A stretch of 64,000 bases of DNA from Pseudomonas sp. B21-028 (GCF_024749045.1 NZ_CP087184.1:620001-684000), one strand, 5' to 3'; positions 1 through 10,685 are shown, numbered from the stretch's first letter. Notes: a model not told the origin generated them from the letters alone. Made by a program: numbers and translations.

Positions 1-2
1 CC

Positions 3-623
3 TTGCAGCGCAAGGCCATCGATGAAGTGATCAGCCTGACCGAAGGCTTGCCGGCCGATCTGTCCGACATGCTGCGGGCGCTGGTGGACCTGTGCGGTGG
101 CCGTGAAGTGCTGGCGGCGGCGCGTGAGCGCCTGGCCCATGCGCCGGCGCCTGTCATGGCGGCGCTGGACGACCTGCTGGCAATCGCCGAGCGTCTGTCG
201 GTGCGTTTCCCTGAGCTGCCGTTGTATTTCGACCTGGGTGAGTTGCGTGGCTACCACTACCACACCGGCGTGGTGTTCGCCGTGTTCGTGCCGGGCGTGG
301 GCCAGTCCATCGCCCAGGGCGGTCGTTACGACGATATCGGCGCCGATTTCGGTCGCGCCCGTCCGGCGACCGGTTTCTCTACCGATCTGAAAACCCTGGT
401 GACCCTGGGGCGTGCTGAAGTCGAGCTACCGTCCGGCGGTATCTGGATGCCTGACAGTACGGACGCGGCACTCTGGCAGGCTGTCTGCCAGTTGCGCAGT
501 GAGGGTCAGCGTGTCGTCCAGGCATTGCCTGGACAGCCTTTGGCCGCCGCCCGTGAAGCGGACTGCGACCGGCAATTGATTCAGCAGAACGGGCTTTGGC
601 AAGTATTGCCGCTGGCTTCTTGA
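3..623 (+). CDS. hisZ: ATP phosphoribosyltransferase regulatory subunit HisZ (C-terminal part)
   Basis: The frame is open to the left edge of the window, so the gene starts upstream; about 206 C-terminal residues are present. HisZ is a catalytically inactive relative of histidyl-tRNA synthetase that forms a complex with short-form HisG and makes it active and histidine-sensitive in the first step of histidine synthesis. The visible part has the class II synthetase-like strands and the GGRYDDI segment (about residues 107-113 of this fragment), typical of HisZ, followed by a short divergent tail. It lies 54 bases upstream of purA on the same strand, the usual order in Pseudomonas, so the two may be co-transcribed. 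Confidence 0.93.
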   Translation: MQRKAIDEVISLTEGLPADLSDMLRALVDLCGGREVLAAARERLAHAPAPVMAALDDLLAIAERLSVRFPELPLYFDLGELRGYHYHTGVVFAVFVPGVGQSIAQGGRYDDIGADFGRARPATGFSTDLKTLVTLGRAEVELPSGGIWMPDSTDAALWQAVCQLRSEGQRVVQALPGQPLAAAREADCDRQLIQQNGLWQVLPLAS

Positions 624-1970
<1,347 letters not shown>

Positions 1971-1991
1971 TAAGTCACTGATGTAAAAGAC

Positions 1992-2021
1992 AAAGGGCCC
2001 TTATTTGGGCCCTTTTTCGTT
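1992..2021 (+). terminator. Rho-independent terminator after purA
   Basis: Nine-base stem AAAGGGCCC / GGGCCCTTT (1992-2000 with 2007-2015), six-base loop and a T run. It ends the hisZ-purA transcript just before the chemoreceptor gene. Confidence 0.9.
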
Positions 2022-2118
2022 TCTATCTGCCCGCGGCACGACATTTGCTATGCAACTCCATTACCGGCACATCTTGACGAGTGCCATCAATTTAATGGCG
2101 TTCATAGAGGGATTACCC

Positions 2119-4053
2119 GTGTCGGCCGTTCTCTCATTGTTACAAAGCCGTTTGCTACGGCCTGTGTTCGTTACCCTTGGTATCGCCCTTTTGGTGCAGG
2201 TGCTGGTGGCGGTTGTCCTGACCCGCAGCACGGTCACGGCGCTTGAAACCGACCTGGGCGCACGCCTGGGTGCTGACAGCCAGATGCTCTCCGGTGAGCT
2301 GGAGCAGGCTGGGCGGGAAGTCACCTCGAGCCTGGACAGTTTGTCCGCCAGTACCCGCCAACGATTGACCGCGGGCTTGTCCACGCGCCTGAAAGATGAG
2401 CAGTCGCAATTGCGCACGACGCTGGAAAAAGGGCTCAGGGACTCTGCCAATGATATGGCACAACTCCTGGCTTCCGTCGCTCCCCGCGCCATGTGGGACA
2501 GTGACATACCGACGCTCTCCGAGTTCGCCCGCCGGGCCCAGCGCAATCCCAACGTGTTGTTCGTCATCTATGACGATGCCAACGGTGAGCACCTGACCCG
2601 TTACCTGAACCGGGATAACGCGATCAACAAGGCCTTGCTGGAGAAGGGTAAAGGCGATCGGGCGCTGGACAAGGTGCTGGACGCTGCGAAGACCGATCCA
2701 TCGGTGTACTACCTTGAGGCGTCGATCAATCCCAACGGGGTGGAAATCGGCAAAGTGTTGATGGGGGTTTCCACCGCTTCGGTGGAATCCGATCTGAAGG
2801 CGCTGGATCAGCGCTTCTCGGCGTTGATCGCCAGCAGTGACCAACTGGTCGGCGACAGCCTCAAGGGAGCCGCCGCCGACAGTGCCGCCGCCATGCGCGG
2901 CCGTCTGGGGTCAGCGCAGGCCACGGCCACGCAGATGCAGACCAACACCTCCAGCACGGTGCAGGAGGCGGCCAGCACCTTGCGTTGGCGCATCGGCCTC
3001 GGTCTGGCGCTGGTGGGCTTCGGCGTACTGCTGCTGTTGGCTGTGGTGCTGGGGCGTCGGGTAGTCAATCGCTTGAAGCTGCTGATCGCGGCGATGAATG
3101 ATCTGGCGGCGGGCGAGGGCGATCTGACCAAGCGTGTGCAAATCAACAGCAAGGACGAAATTGGCGACATGGCCTCGGCGGTCAATCGCTTTGTGGATAA
3201 GTTGCAACCCATCGTGCGGGAGGCGGGGGATGTTGCCCAGCGTACTGGTGTGGAAATCGGCGCGATGACCTTGCGCAACTCCGGTGCCGATGCGGCGGCC
3301 GGGATGCAGCGTGATGAGGTGGCCGAGAGCTTGCGTGCGCTGTCGCAAATGGCTGACGAAGCACAGTCGGAAAGCCAGGCGATGCAGGCGGCCCTGCAGC
3401 AGGTGGTCGAGATTCGCCAGGCCACGGATGAAAACACCCGTACTTCGGCCAAGGTCAGTGGGTTGATCGAGGCGCTGGCCGGGCAGGTGGACACCGGGGC
3501 TAAGGTGATCGAGCGGCTGGCGCAGCAGAGCGAGCAGATCGAGGTTGTGCTGACGGTCATTCACGGCATCGCCGAGCAGACCAATCTGCTGGCCCTGAAC
3601 GCGGCCATCGAAGCGGCGCGGGCCGGGGAAACCGGGCGTGGCTTTGCGGTGGTGGCGGACGAAGTGCGGGCGCTGGCCAGCAAGACCCAGAGTTCGACCG
3701 GTGACATCCAGGCCCATATCGTGGCGTTGCAGCAAGGTGCCCGCGAGGCGGTGGCCGCGATCGGCCAGGCCGGGCGGCAGGCCAGCGAGGGGTTGCTGGT
3801 ATTGCGTGACAGTGCTCGCTTGCAGCAGTCGGTACAGGCTTCCGTGGAGCAGGTGCACGCGGCCATTGGCCTGGCGACTCAGGCCGCGGCCCATCAGGCC
3901 CAAGGGGCGCAGGCGGTGCGTGGACGGGTGGAGACTATTCACGTCCAGGCCGAGAAAGCGGCCCAGGCCGTGGTCGAGACGACGGCAAGTGGCAAGGTGC
4001 TGGACAACCTGGCGGCGCAGCTGAAGGCGAGTCTGGGGCAGTTCAAGGCCTGA
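2119..4053 (+). CDS. Methyl-accepting chemotaxis protein
   Basis: Membrane chemoreceptor of 644 residues that would signal to CheA/CheW. Order of parts: a first transmembrane helix (about residues 13-35), a periplasmic sensor region of about 250 residues, a second helix (about 290-312), a HAMP linker, and a cytoplasmic coiled coil whose hairpin tip carries the conserved [19 protein letters not shown] motif (near residue 486). No CheR-binding pentapeptide ends the protein. I choose the GTG at 2119 because AGAGGG lies eight bases upstream and the helix then begins at the N-terminus; the frame is open further up, but that would run through the purA terminator (ATG at 2050 is the alternative). 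The sensor region does not let me name the ligand. Confidence 0.93.
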   Translation: MSAVLSLLQSRLLRPVFVTLGIALLVQVLVAVVLTRSTVTALETDLGARLGADSQMLSGELEQAGREVTSSLDSLSASTRQRLTAGLSTRLKDEQSQLRTTLEKGLRDSANDMAQLLASVAPRAMWDSDIPTLSEFARRAQRNPNVLFVIYDDANGEHLTRYLNRDNAINKALLEKGKGDRALDKVLDAAKTDPSVYYLEASINPNGVEIGKVLMGVSTASVESDLKALDQRFSALIASSDQLVGDSLKGAAADSAAAMRGRLGSAQATATQMQTNTSSTVQEAASTLRWRIGLGLALVGFGVLLLLAVVLGRRVVNRLKLLIAAMNDLAAGEGDLTKRVQINSKDEIGDMASAVNRFVDKLQPIVREAGDVAQRTGVEIGAMTLRNSGADAAAGMQRDEVAESLRALSQMADEAQSESQAMQAALQQVVEIRQATDENTRTSAKVSGLIEALAGQVDTGAKVIERLAQQSEQIEVVLTVIHGIAEQTNLLALNAAIEAARAGETGRGFAVVADEVRALASKTQSSTGDIQAHIVALQQGAREAVAAIGQAGRQASEGLLVLRDSARLQQSVQASVEQVHAAIGLATQAAAHQAQGAQAVRGRVETIHVQAEKAAQAVVETTASGKVLDNLAAQLKASLGQFKA

Positions 4054-4070
4054 CAGCGTACGCGCTCCCC

Positions 4071-4100
4071 CTGTGGGAGCGAGCCTGCTCGCGATGGCGG
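4071..4100 (+). repeat. Single REP palindrome
   Basis: One copy of the CTGTGGGAGCGAGCCTGCTC-type REP, the palindrome seen in pairs elsewhere in the window, here alone just after the chemoreceptor stop codon. No inverted partner is nearby. Confidence 0.75.
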
Positions 4101-4156
4101 CATGACAGCCGCCCCATACCCTGCGGCCTGCCCCTTCGGGAATTCCCCAGCCAAAA

Positions 4157-4186
4157 ACGCAAAAACCCGCTTTCGCGGGTTTTCGT
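4157..4186 (-). terminator. Terminator of tRNA-Leu copy 1
   Basis: Stem AAAACCCGC (4162-4170) and GCGGGTTTT (4175-4183) with A and T runs on both sides. It lies directly downstream of the tRNA at 4218-4304 and can also stop transcripts coming from the chemoreceptor gene. Confidence 0.85.
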
Positions 4187-4217
4187 GAGATTCAAGACCA
4201 GGTCTTGAAGCTTGAAT

Positions 4218-4304
4218 TGGTGCCCAGAAGAAGACTCGAACTTCCACGACCTTGCGGTCACCAGCACCTGAAGCTGGCGTGTCTACCAATTTCACCATCT
4301 GGGC
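4218..4304 (-). tRNA. tRNA-Leu (anticodon CAG), copy 1
   Basis: 87-base class II tRNA including an encoded CCA end. The acceptor stem GCCCAGA pairs with its 3' strand, the anticodon loop TTCAGGT gives CAG (complement of 4268-4270), the long variable arm is typical of tRNA-Leu, and the T loop TTCGAGT is present. It reads CUG, the favoured Leu codon in this GC-rich genome. The sequence is identical to copy 2, 265 bases away. Confidence 0.97.
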
Positions 4305-4338
4305 AGCATCTTCAGCGTTGCCGCTGTCGATGTGGCGC

Positions 4339-4367
4339 ACTATACGGAGCGCATTTTGATCTGTAAA
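4339..4367 (-). promoter_or_regulatory. Sigma-70 promoter of tRNA-Leu copy 1
   Basis: On the minus strand, -35 TTTACA (4362-4367), a 17-base spacer, and -10 TATAGT (4339-4344), followed by a GC-rich start region. The same elements with the same spacing precede copy 2. Confidence 0.8.
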
Positions 4368-4420
4368 CCCCTGTTTTTGTTTTAGTAATTGTTAAACCGG
4401 ATTTCAGGAAGGTAGAAATG

Positions 4421-4446
4421 CAAAAACCCGCTTTCGCGGGTTTTTG
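4421..4446 (-). terminator. Terminator of tRNA-Leu copy 2
   Basis: Stem AAAAACCCGC / GCGGGTTTTT (4422-4431 with 4436-4445), nearly identical to the terminator after copy 1. It lies between the two tRNA genes, so the copies are separately terminated. Confidence 0.85.
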
Positions 4447-4482
4447 GAGGAGCTTGCAGATCATTGACCTGCTGCTCGAAAT

Positions 4483-4569
4483 TGGTGCCCAGAAGAAGAC
4501 TCGAACTTCCACGACCTTGCGGTCACCAGCACCTGAAGCTGGCGTGTCTACCAATTTCACCATCTGGGC
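4483..4569 (-). tRNA. tRNA-Leu (anticodon CAG), copy 2
   Basis: 87 bases, same sequence as copy 1, with encoded CCA, CAG anticodon and long variable arm. It is the promoter-proximal member of the tandem pair and is divergent from rnr. Confidence 0.97.
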
Positions 4570-4605
4570 AGTATCGGCAACGTGTGTGCGTCGTCGATGG
4601 CGCGC

Positions 4606-4634
4606 ACTATACGGAGCGTGTTTTTAACTGTAAA
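4606..4634 (-). promoter_or_regulatory. Sigma-70 promoter of tRNA-Leu copy 2
   Basis: Minus-strand -35 TTTACA (4629-4634) and -10 TATAGT (4606-4611) separated by 17 bases, followed by a GC-rich discriminator GCGCG as is common for growth-rate-controlled stable RNA promoters. Confidence 0.82.
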
Positions 4635-4797
4635 CCCCTCTGGATAAAAAAAACCGGGAAATTTCACGAGCGGTGCCTTTCCCGGGTTGAAGAACGGGGT
4701 AAAAGACCTTTAGAAAGGGCTTTGGATGCCTGAAATTTCCCGTTTCATTACGCCTATGCCAAACTAACCCGCATATAGACAAGGTGAAAACTCTCTA

Positions 4798-7416
4798 ATG
4801 GCCGATTGGCAGTCCCTCGATCCCGAGGCCGCTCGTGAAGCGGAAAAATATGAAAACCCTATTCCCAGCCGCGAACTGATCCTGGCGCATCTCGCCGACC
4901 GGGGTTCGCCTGCCAGCCGTGAAGAGCTGGTCGAAGAGTTCGGGCTGACGACCGAAGATCAACTCGAAGCCCTGCGCCGCCGTCTGCGTGCCATGGAGCG
5001 CGATGCTCAACTGATCTATACCCGGCGCGGAACCTATGCGCCGGTGGACAAGCTCGACCTGATCCTGGGCCGTATCGCCGGTCACCGCGATGGCTTCGGG
5101 TTCCTGATTCCCGACGACGGCAGCGACGACCTGTTCATGAGCCCGGCGCAAATGCGCCTGGTGTTCGACGGTGACCGGGCGCTGGCCCGGGTGTCTGGCC
5201 TGGACCGTCGCGGTCGCCGTGAAGGCGTGATCGTCGAAGTGGTGTCCCGTGCCCACGAAAGCATCGTCGGTCGTTACTTTGAAGAGGGCGGCATCGGCTT
5301 TGTCGTCGCGGACAACCCGAAGATCCAGCAGGAAGTGCTGGTCACCCCGGGCCGCAACGCCAACGCCAAGGTCGGTCAGTTCGTCGAGGTGAAGATCACC
5401 CACTGGCCAACCCCGCGCTTCCAGCCGCAAGGCGATGTGGTGGAAGTGGTCGGCAACTACATGGCGCCGGGCATGGAAATCGACGTTGCCCTGCGTACCT
5501 ATGACATTCCCCACGTCTGGCCTGAGGCGGTCCTGAAAGAAGCCGCCAAGCTCAAGCCGGAAGTCGAGGAAAAGGACAAAGAGAAGCGCATCGACCTGCG
5601 TCACCTGCCGTTCGTTACCATCGATGGTGAGGACGCACGGGACTTCGACGACGCGGTCTACTGCGAAGCCCGGCCGGGCAAGCTGCGCCTGTTCTCCGGC
5701 GGCTGGAAGTTGTACGTCGCGATTGCCGACGTGTCCAGCTACGTGAAGCTCGGCTCTGCACTGGATGCCGAAGCCCAGGTGCGCGGCAACTCGGTGTACT
5801 TCCCCGAGCGCGTCGTGCCTATGTTGCCCGAACAACTGTCCAACGGCCTGTGCTCGCTCAATCCCCATGTCGACCGCCTGGCCATGGTCTGCGAGATGAC
5901 CATCTCCAAGACCGGCGAGATGACCGACTACTGCTTCTACGAAGCGGTGATCCACTCCCACGCCCGCCTGACCTACAACAAGGTCAGCGCGATGCTGGAA
6001 ACGCCGAAGCTCGCCGAGTCGCGCAAGCTGCGCGGGGAGTACAACGAGGTGCTGCCGGACCTCAAGCAGCTCTATGCGTTGTACAAGGTGTTGCTGGGCG
6101 CGCGTCATGTGCGTGGCGCCATCGATTTCGAAACCCAGGAAACCCGGATCATCTTTGGTTCCGAGCGCAAGATCGCCGAAATCCGGCCGACCGTGCGTAA
6201 CGATGCGCATAAATTGATCGAGGAGTGCATGTTGGCGGCCAACGTGGCCACCGCCGAATTCCTGAAAAAGCACGAAATCCCTGCGTTGTACCGGGTTCAC
6301 GACGGTCCGCCGCCGGAGCGCCTGGAAAAGCTGCGCGCTTTCCTCGGTGAGCTCGGCCTGTCCCTGCACAAGGGCAAGGAAGGTCCATCGCCCAAGGATT
6401 ACCAGGCGTTGCTGGCCAGCATCAAGGATCGTCCGGATTTCCACCTGATCCAGACCGTCATGCTGCGCTCTTTGAGCCAGGCGGTGTACAGCGCCGATAA
6501 CCAGGGCCACTTCGGCCTGAATTACGAGGCCTATACTCACTTCACCTCGCCGATCCGTCGCTACCCCGACTTGCTCACGCACCGGGCCATCCGCAGCGTG
6601 ATCCATTCGAAGATGAACACCCCGCACGTCAAGCGCGCCGGTGCGATGACCATTCCCAAGGCGCGTATTTATCCATACGACGAAGCAGCCCTGGAGCAGT
6701 TGGGCGAGCAGTGTTCGATGAGCGAGCGTCGCGCCGACGAAGCGACCCGCGACGTGGTGAACTGGCTCAAGTGCGAGTACATGAAGGATCGCGTGGGCGA
6801 GTCGTTCCCGGGCGTGATCACCGCCGTGACCGGTTTCGGCCTGTTCGTCGAGCTGACCGATATCTACGTCGAAGGCCTGGTGCATGTCACCGCGCTGCCG
6901 GGTGATTACTACCACTTCGACCCTGTACACCACCGCCTGGCGGGCGAGCGCACCGGGCGCAGCTTCCGTCTCGGCGATACCGTCGAAGTACGGGTGATGC
7001 GCGTCGATCTCGACGAGCGCAAGATCGACTTCGAGATGGCGGAAAAAACCATCGACGCACCGATCGGGCGCAAGAAGCGCGGTGCCGAAACGTCCGCGCC
7101 TGCGGCCAAGACCGCTGCCGAGCCGGCTTCGACCAAGTCCGGCCGTCGCGGCCCGGCCAAGGAAAAAGCCGGCGAAGCCTATCGTCCGAGCGATGCCGCG
7201 GCGAAAAACGCCGAAGTGCGCAAAAGTCGTGAAATGAAGCAGGCGTTGCTGGCCGAAGCCAAGAAGGGTGGTAAGGCCGCGTCGGGAGCAAAGTCCGGAC
7301 GGTCGACCCCCGAAAGCGCAAGCAGCAAACCCAGCAAACACCGTAAGGGCCCGTCGAAAGCGGGCTCGGCTCCGGCTAAAAGTGGCGGAGCCCGTAAGCC
7401 CAAGGCCAAGTCATGA
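4798..7416 (+). CDS. rnr: Ribonuclease R
   Basis: 3'-to-5' exoribonuclease of the RNase II/RNB family that degrades structured RNA and works in rRNA and mRNA quality control. In 872 residues I see an N-terminal winged-helix segment, cold-shock-type RNA-binding domains, the RNB catalytic core with DGEDARDFDDA (about residues 277-287, the metal-binding acidic cluster), a C-terminal S1 domain (about 680-755), and a lysine/alanine/serine-rich basic tail of over 100 residues. The tail is typical of RNase R but has low complexity. The stop codon overlaps the rlmB start by four bases (ATGA), so the two are translationally coupled. Confidence 0.97.
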   Translation: MADWQSLDPEAAREAEKYENPIPSRELILAHLADRGSPASREELVEEFGLTTEDQLEALRRRLRAMERDAQLIYTRRGTYAPVDKLDLILGRIAGHRDGFGFLIPDDGSDDLFMSPAQMRLVFDGDRALARVSGLDRRGRREGVIVEVVSRAHESIVGRYFEEGGIGFVVADNPKIQQEVLVTPGRNANAKVGQFVEVKITHWPTPRFQPQGDVVEVVGNYMAPGMEIDVALRTYDIPHVWPEAVLKEAAKLKPEVEEKDKEKRIDLRHLPFVTIDGEDARDFDDAVYCEARPGKLRLFSGGWKLYVAIADVSSYVKLGSALDAEAQVRGNSVYFPERVVPMLPEQLSNGLCSLNPHVDRLAMVCEMTISKTGEMTDYCFYEAVIHSHARLTYNKVSAMLETPKLAESRKLRGEYNEVLPDLKQLYALYKVLLGARHVRGAIDFETQETRIIFGSERKIAEIRPTVRNDAHKLIEECMLAANVATAEFLKKHEIPALYRVHDGPPPERLEKLRAFLGELGLSLHKGKEGPSPKDYQALLASIKDRPDFHLIQTVMLRSLSQAVYSADNQGHFGLNYEAYTHFTSPIRRYPDLLTHRAIRSVIHSKMNTPHVKRAGAMTIPKARIYPYDEAALEQLGEQCSMSERRADEATRDVVNWLKCEYMKDRVGESFPGVITAVTGFGLFVELTDIYVEGLVHVTALPGDYYHFDPVHHRLAGERTGRSFRLGDTVEVRVMRVDLDERKIDFEMAEKTIDAPIGRKKRGAETSAPAAKTAAEPASTKSGRRGPAKEKAGEAYRPSDAAAKNAEVRKSREMKQALLAEAKKGGKAASGAKSGRSTPESASSKPSKHRKGPSKAGSAPAKSGGARKPKAKS

Positions 7417-8171
7417 GTCAGTTGGAAAAAATCTACGGCGTGCATGCCGTGGAAGCGTTGTTGCGTCATCACCCCAAGCGGGTCAAGCAGATCTGGCTGG
7501 CGGAAAGCCGCAGTGAGCCTCGGGTCCAGACCCTGGTCGAACTGGCCAACCAAAATCGCGTGGCGGTCGGCCAGGCCGAGCGGCGCGAGATGGATGCCTG
7601 GGTAGAAGGTGTGCACCAGGGCGTCGTGGCCGAGGTCAGCCCGAGCCAGGTCTGGGGCGAGGCGATGCTCGAGGAATTGCTCGATCGCACCGAAGGCGCG
7701 CCTTTGCTGCTGGTGCTGGACGGCGTGACCGATCCTCACAACCTCGGCGCCTGCCTGCGCTCGGCGGACGCGGCCGGGGCATTGGCGGTGATCGTTCCCA
7801 AGGACAAGTCGGCAACCTTGACGCCGGCCGTACGAAAAGTCGCCTGCGGCGCCGCGGAAGTGATTCCGCTGGTGGCCGTGACCAACCTGGCGCGCACCCT
7901 GGAAAAACTCCAGCAGCGTGGCTTGTGGGTGGTCGGCACGGCGGGCGAGGCCGAACAGGACCTGTACCAACAGGACCTCACTGGCCCGACGATCCTGATC
8001 ATGGGGGCCGAAGGCAAAGGCATGCGTCGCCTGACCCGCGAACATTGCGACTACCTGGTCAAGCTACCAATGGCCGGCAGCGTCAGCAGCCTCAACGTCT
8101 CGGTCGCGACCGGTGTGTGCCTGTTCGAGGCGCTGCGCCAGCGCAGCGTCAAGGCTGCCGCGAAAAAGTAA
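7413..8171 (+). CDS. rlmB: 23S rRNA (guanosine-2'-O-)-methyltransferase RlmB
   Basis: SpoU-family SAM-dependent methyltransferase that methylates the 2'-O of G2251 (E. coli numbering) of 23S rRNA. The 252-residue protein has an N-terminal L30e-like substrate-binding part and the trefoil-knot domain with motifs NLGACLRSADAAGA, IMGAEGKGMRRLT and SVSSLNVSVATG, the last being the SAM-binding knot. It overlaps rnr by four bases, and rnr-rlmB is a widely conserved pair. Confidence 0.97.
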   Translation: MSQLEKIYGVHAVEALLRHHPKRVKQIWLAESRSEPRVQTLVELANQNRVAVGQAERREMDAWVEGVHQGVVAEVSPSQVWGEAMLEELLDRTEGAPLLLVLDGVTDPHNLGACLRSADAAGALAVIVPKDKSATLTPAVRKVACGAAEVIPLVAVTNLARTLEKLQQRGLWVVGTAGEAEQDLYQQDLTGPTILIMGAEGKGMRRLTREHCDYLVKLPMAGSVSSLNVSVATGVCLFEALRQRSVKAAAKK

Positions 8172-8185
8172 GTATCGGCAAGTCC

Positions 8186-8277
8186 CTGTGGGAGCAAGCC
8201 TGCTCGCGATAGCGGTGTATCAGTCGGCATTTGTGCTGGATGACCCACCGCTATCGCGAGCAGGCTCGCTCCCACAG
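8186..8277. repeat. REPIN (paired REP palindromes)
   Basis: Two inverted copies of the GTGGGAGCaAGCCTGCTCGCGAT repeat (left arm from CTGTGGGAGC, right arm ending GCTCCCACAG) around a variable spacer, with GATAGCGG/CCGCTATC continuing the pairing. Located after rlmB, before the rpsF promoter. Confidence 0.9.
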
Positions 8278-8319
8278 TGTTATGTGTTGTAGCGGTTGTT
8301 CAAATAATCACCAATTGCC

Positions 8320-8348
8320 TTGCACCTGCCTCGACCCTTCTCTACAAT
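8320..8348 (+). promoter_or_regulatory. Sigma-70 promoter of the rpsF operon
   Basis: -35 TTGCAC (8320-8325), 17-base spacer, -10 TACAAT (8343-8348). It leaves a leader of about 110 bases before rpsF. Confidence 0.75.
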
Positions 8349-8370
8349 TGCGCCCCTTGCTGTGATGGCA

Positions 8371-8455
8371 GGCACTTATGTGTCTAGCGTCCACAAGTCC
8401 ATAAGTGTCATTCACTCCTTGTCTGACCGTTTTTAAGCGGCAGGCTACAACCCGT
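8371..8455 (+). promoter_or_regulatory. Structured 5' leader of rpsF-rpsR, possible S6:S18 autoregulatory element
   Basis: The leader contains a hairpin with stem GGCACTTATG (8371-8380) and CATAAGTGTC (8400-8409), then a second foldable stretch, CTGaCCG ... GCGGCAG, around 8422-8443. In many bacteria the S6:S18 complex binds a CCG-containing structure in this leader to repress its own operon. Whether this leader matches that motif is my inference from position and the ACCGT segment. Confidence 0.4.
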
Positions 8456-8466
8456 AAGGAGCATTC

Positions 8467-8895
8467 ATGCGTCATTACGAAATCATCTTTTTGGTCCACC
8501 CGGATCAAAGCGAGCAAGTCGGCGGCATGGTTGAGCGTTACACCAAGCTGATCGAAGAAGACGGCGGCAAAATCCACCGCCTGGAAGACTGGGGCCGTCG
8601 TCAACTGGCCTACGCAATCAACAATGTTCACAAGGCTCACTACGTGATGCTGAACGTTGAGTGCACCGGCAAGGCCCTGGCCGAGCTGGAAGACAACTTC
8701 CGCTACAACGATGCAGTGATCCGTAACCTGGTCATCCGTCGCGAAGAAGCCGTCACCGGCCAATCCGAGATGCTCAAGGCTGAAGAAAACCGCAGTGAGC
8801 GCCGTGAGCGTCGCGACCGTCCTGAGCACTCTGACAGCGCCGATGGCGATGACAGCGATAGCGACAGCGACAACAGCGATAACGCTGACGAGTAA
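8467..8895 (+). CDS. rpsF: 30S ribosomal protein S6
   Basis: Small-subunit protein that sits beside S18 on the platform. 142 residues; the N-terminus [18 protein letters not shown] and the core are canonical S6. The C-terminal tail is extended and very acidic, a run of Asp/Ser/Asn alternating after an Arg/Glu-rich stretch. In Pseudomonas the S6 tail is the target of the glutamate ligase RimK. RBS AAGGAG (8456-8461) lies five bases upstream of ATG. First gene of the rpsF-rpsR-membrane protein-rplI operon. Confidence 0.98.
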   Translation: MRHYEIIFLVHPDQSEQVGGMVERYTKLIEEDGGKIHRLEDWGRRQLAYAINNVHKAHYVMLNVECTGKALAELEDNFRYNDAVIRNLVIRREEAVTGQSEMLKAEENRSERRERRDRPEHSDSADGDDSDSDSDNSDNADE

Positions 8896-8923
8896 TCCAC
8901 GGACCTTTTAAGGAGCCAATCAC

Positions 8924-9154
8924 ATGGCACGTTTCTTCCGTCGTCGTAAATTCTGCCGCTTCACCGCTGAAGACGTGAAAGAGATCGATTACAAAGATCT
9001 CAACACTCTGAAAGCCTACGTATCCGAGACCGGCAAAATCGTTCCAAGCCGCATCACCGGTACCAAAGCTCGTTATCAGCGTCAGCTGGCCACCGCTATC
9101 AAGCGCGCCCGCTTCCTGGCCCTGCTGGCCTACACCGACAGCCACGGCCGCTGA
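8924..9154 (+). CDS. rpsR: 30S ribosomal protein S18
   Basis: 76-residue basic protein, [18 protein letters not shown] at the N-terminus, that binds 16S rRNA with S6. Normal length and fully canonical. It follows rpsF by 28 bases, with AAGGAG before the ATG. Confidence 0.98.
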
Positions 9155-9190
9155 GACCGGGCAGTCGACAAGTAGCAAAGGATTGAAAGC

Positions 9191-10084
9191 ATGCGCGCCA
9201 TAGCTGAGTTCATCATGCGCGGCCGTATGCAGGCCACTCTGGTAGTGGCTGGATGTGCAGCGTTGCCGTTGTTGTATTGGTTGGGTGCTGCCGCCGGGAG
9301 TCTCGTACTCCTGCGGCGCGGATTGAGGGACGCCTCGGGCGTTCTTGCTCTGGGACTGCTGCCAGCCTTGCTCTGGTGGTTGTATGCCGCGGACCCGCGG
9401 GCACTGATGGTGTTCATGGGGTCTTCGGCGCTGGCGTTGGTATTGCGCGCCAGCGAATCCTGGAACCGCGTGCTGCTGGTCAGCATAGCGATAGGAGTGG
9501 TGTTTTCAGTGGTGCTCGGGGTGGCTTTCGCGCCCCAGATCGAGATGCTGTCGCAGGTTTTGGTAAAAATCCTGCCCGAGGCCCTCGGTGATCTCTACCG
9601 GCAGATGTCGGCAGAGGAGCAGGCGCGTTTCGCGTCCCTGATCGCACCGGTCCTGACCGGCCTGATTGCGGCCTTGTTGCAAATCGTCAGTGTGCTGAGC
9701 CTGATTATCGGGCGCTACTGGCAGGCGTTGTTGTACAACCCGGGTGGTTTTGGTCGCGAATTTCGCGCCATCCGTTTCCCGCTTGGGCTGGCGATGTTGC
9801 TGCTGGCGGGCATGCTTCTGGGGCCGAACTTCGGTCCGCAGATGGCCATGCTCACGCCGTTGTGCAGCGTACCGCTGGTCTTCGCCGCCCTGGCCCTGAT
9901 TCACGGGCTGGTGGCGCAAAAGCGACTGGCCAGGTTCTGGCTGGTGGGGTTGTACGTCACGTTGTTGCTGTTCATGCAGCTGATCTATCCGTTGCTGGTG
10001 GTCCTGGCCATCGTCGACAGCCTGATTGATTTTCGCGGTCGTATGGCGTCGAAAGACGCAGACAGCGCGAACGGTGAAGGTTAA
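9191..10084 (+). CDS. Conserved multi-pass membrane protein between rpsR and rplI (DUF2232-like)
   Basis: 297 residues with about seven to eight hydrophobic segments, for example near residues 14-35, 50-70, 95-115, 158-180, 198-220 and 245-280, so an inner-membrane protein. The position between rpsR and rplI is conserved in Pseudomonas, and the fold resembles the YybS/DUF2232 group; no function is established. A possible RBS AAGGA (9177-9181) precedes the ATG at 9191. It shares the ribosomal-protein operon, which suggests growth-linked expression. The family assignment is from memory of length and context, not a search. Confidence 0.85.
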   Translation: MRAIAEFIMRGRMQATLVVAGCAALPLLYWLGAAAGSLVLLRRGLRDASGVLALGLLPALLWWLYAADPRALMVFMGSSALALVLRASESWNRVLLVSIAIGVVFSVVLGVAFAPQIEMLSQVLVKILPEALGDLYRQMSAEEQARFASLIAPVLTGLIAALLQIVSVLSLIIGRYWQALLYNPGGFGREFRAIRFPLGLAMLLLAGMLLGPNFGPQMAMLTPLCSVPLVFAALALIHGLVAQKRLARFWLVGLYVTLLLFMQLIYPLLVVLAIVDSLIDFRGRMASKDADSANGEG

Positions 10085-10102
10085 AAGTTAGAGGATTTTC
10101 AC

Positions 10103-10549
10103 ATGCAACTGATCCTTCTGGAAAAAATCGCCAACCTGGGCAACCTGGGCGACAAAGTAAACGTTAAGGCCGGTTACGGCCGTAACTACCTGCTGCCTTT
10201 CGGCAAGGCTACCGCTGCGACCGCTGCCAACCTGGCTGCGTTCGAAGAGCGTCGCGCCGAGCTGGAAAAAGCCGCCGCAGACCGTAAGGCATCGGCTGAA
10301 AGCCGTGCTGCCCAACTGGCCGAGCTGGAAGTGACCATCACTGCCACCGCTGGCGACGAAGGCAAGCTGTTCGGTTCGATCGGTACTCACGACATCGCTG
10401 ACGCACTGACCGCCTCTGGCGTCGAAGTTGCGAAGAGCGAAGTTCGTCTGCCGAACGGCACCATCCGCAACGTAGGCGAATTCGACGTAGCCGTGCACCT
10501 GCACGCCGAAGTTGAAGCCACCGTACGCGTTGTCGTGGTAGCAGCCTAA
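10103..10549 (+). CDS. rplI: 50S ribosomal protein L9
   Basis: 148 residues, standard length. L9 has two globular domains joined by a long helix and reaches out from the base of the L1 stalk. The N-terminal [19 protein letters not shown] and the [13 protein letters not shown] segment are diagnostic. It starts 18 bases after the membrane-protein gene with GAGGA upstream. Confidence 0.98.
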   Translation: MQLILLEKIANLGNLGDKVNVKAGYGRNYLLPFGKATAATAANLAAFEERRAELEKAAADRKASAESRAAQLAELEVTITATAGDEGKLFGSIGTHDIADALTASGVEVAKSEVRLPNGTIRNVGEFDVAVHLHAEVEATVRVVVVAA

Positions 10550-10560
10550 GTAGTACTTGT

Positions 10561-10632
10561 CGGCTGGCACCCTTGGGTGCTAGCCGGTAACATCGGGCAC
10601 GATCCTGTTTACAGGTCGTGCCCTTTGTCTTT
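10561..10632 (+). terminator. Tandem hairpins and terminator after rplI
   Basis: First hairpin CGGCTGGCACCC / GGGTGCTAGCCG (10561-10572 with 10575-10586, one mismatch). Second hairpin GGGCACGA / TCGTGCCC (10595-10602 with 10616-10623) followed by a T-rich tract. Together they end the rpsF operon. Confidence 0.75.
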
Positions 10633-10685
10633 CTGCAATTCCTGATTTTCATAACCCCCTGGGTTTCCCAAAGAATCAAGTGGCC

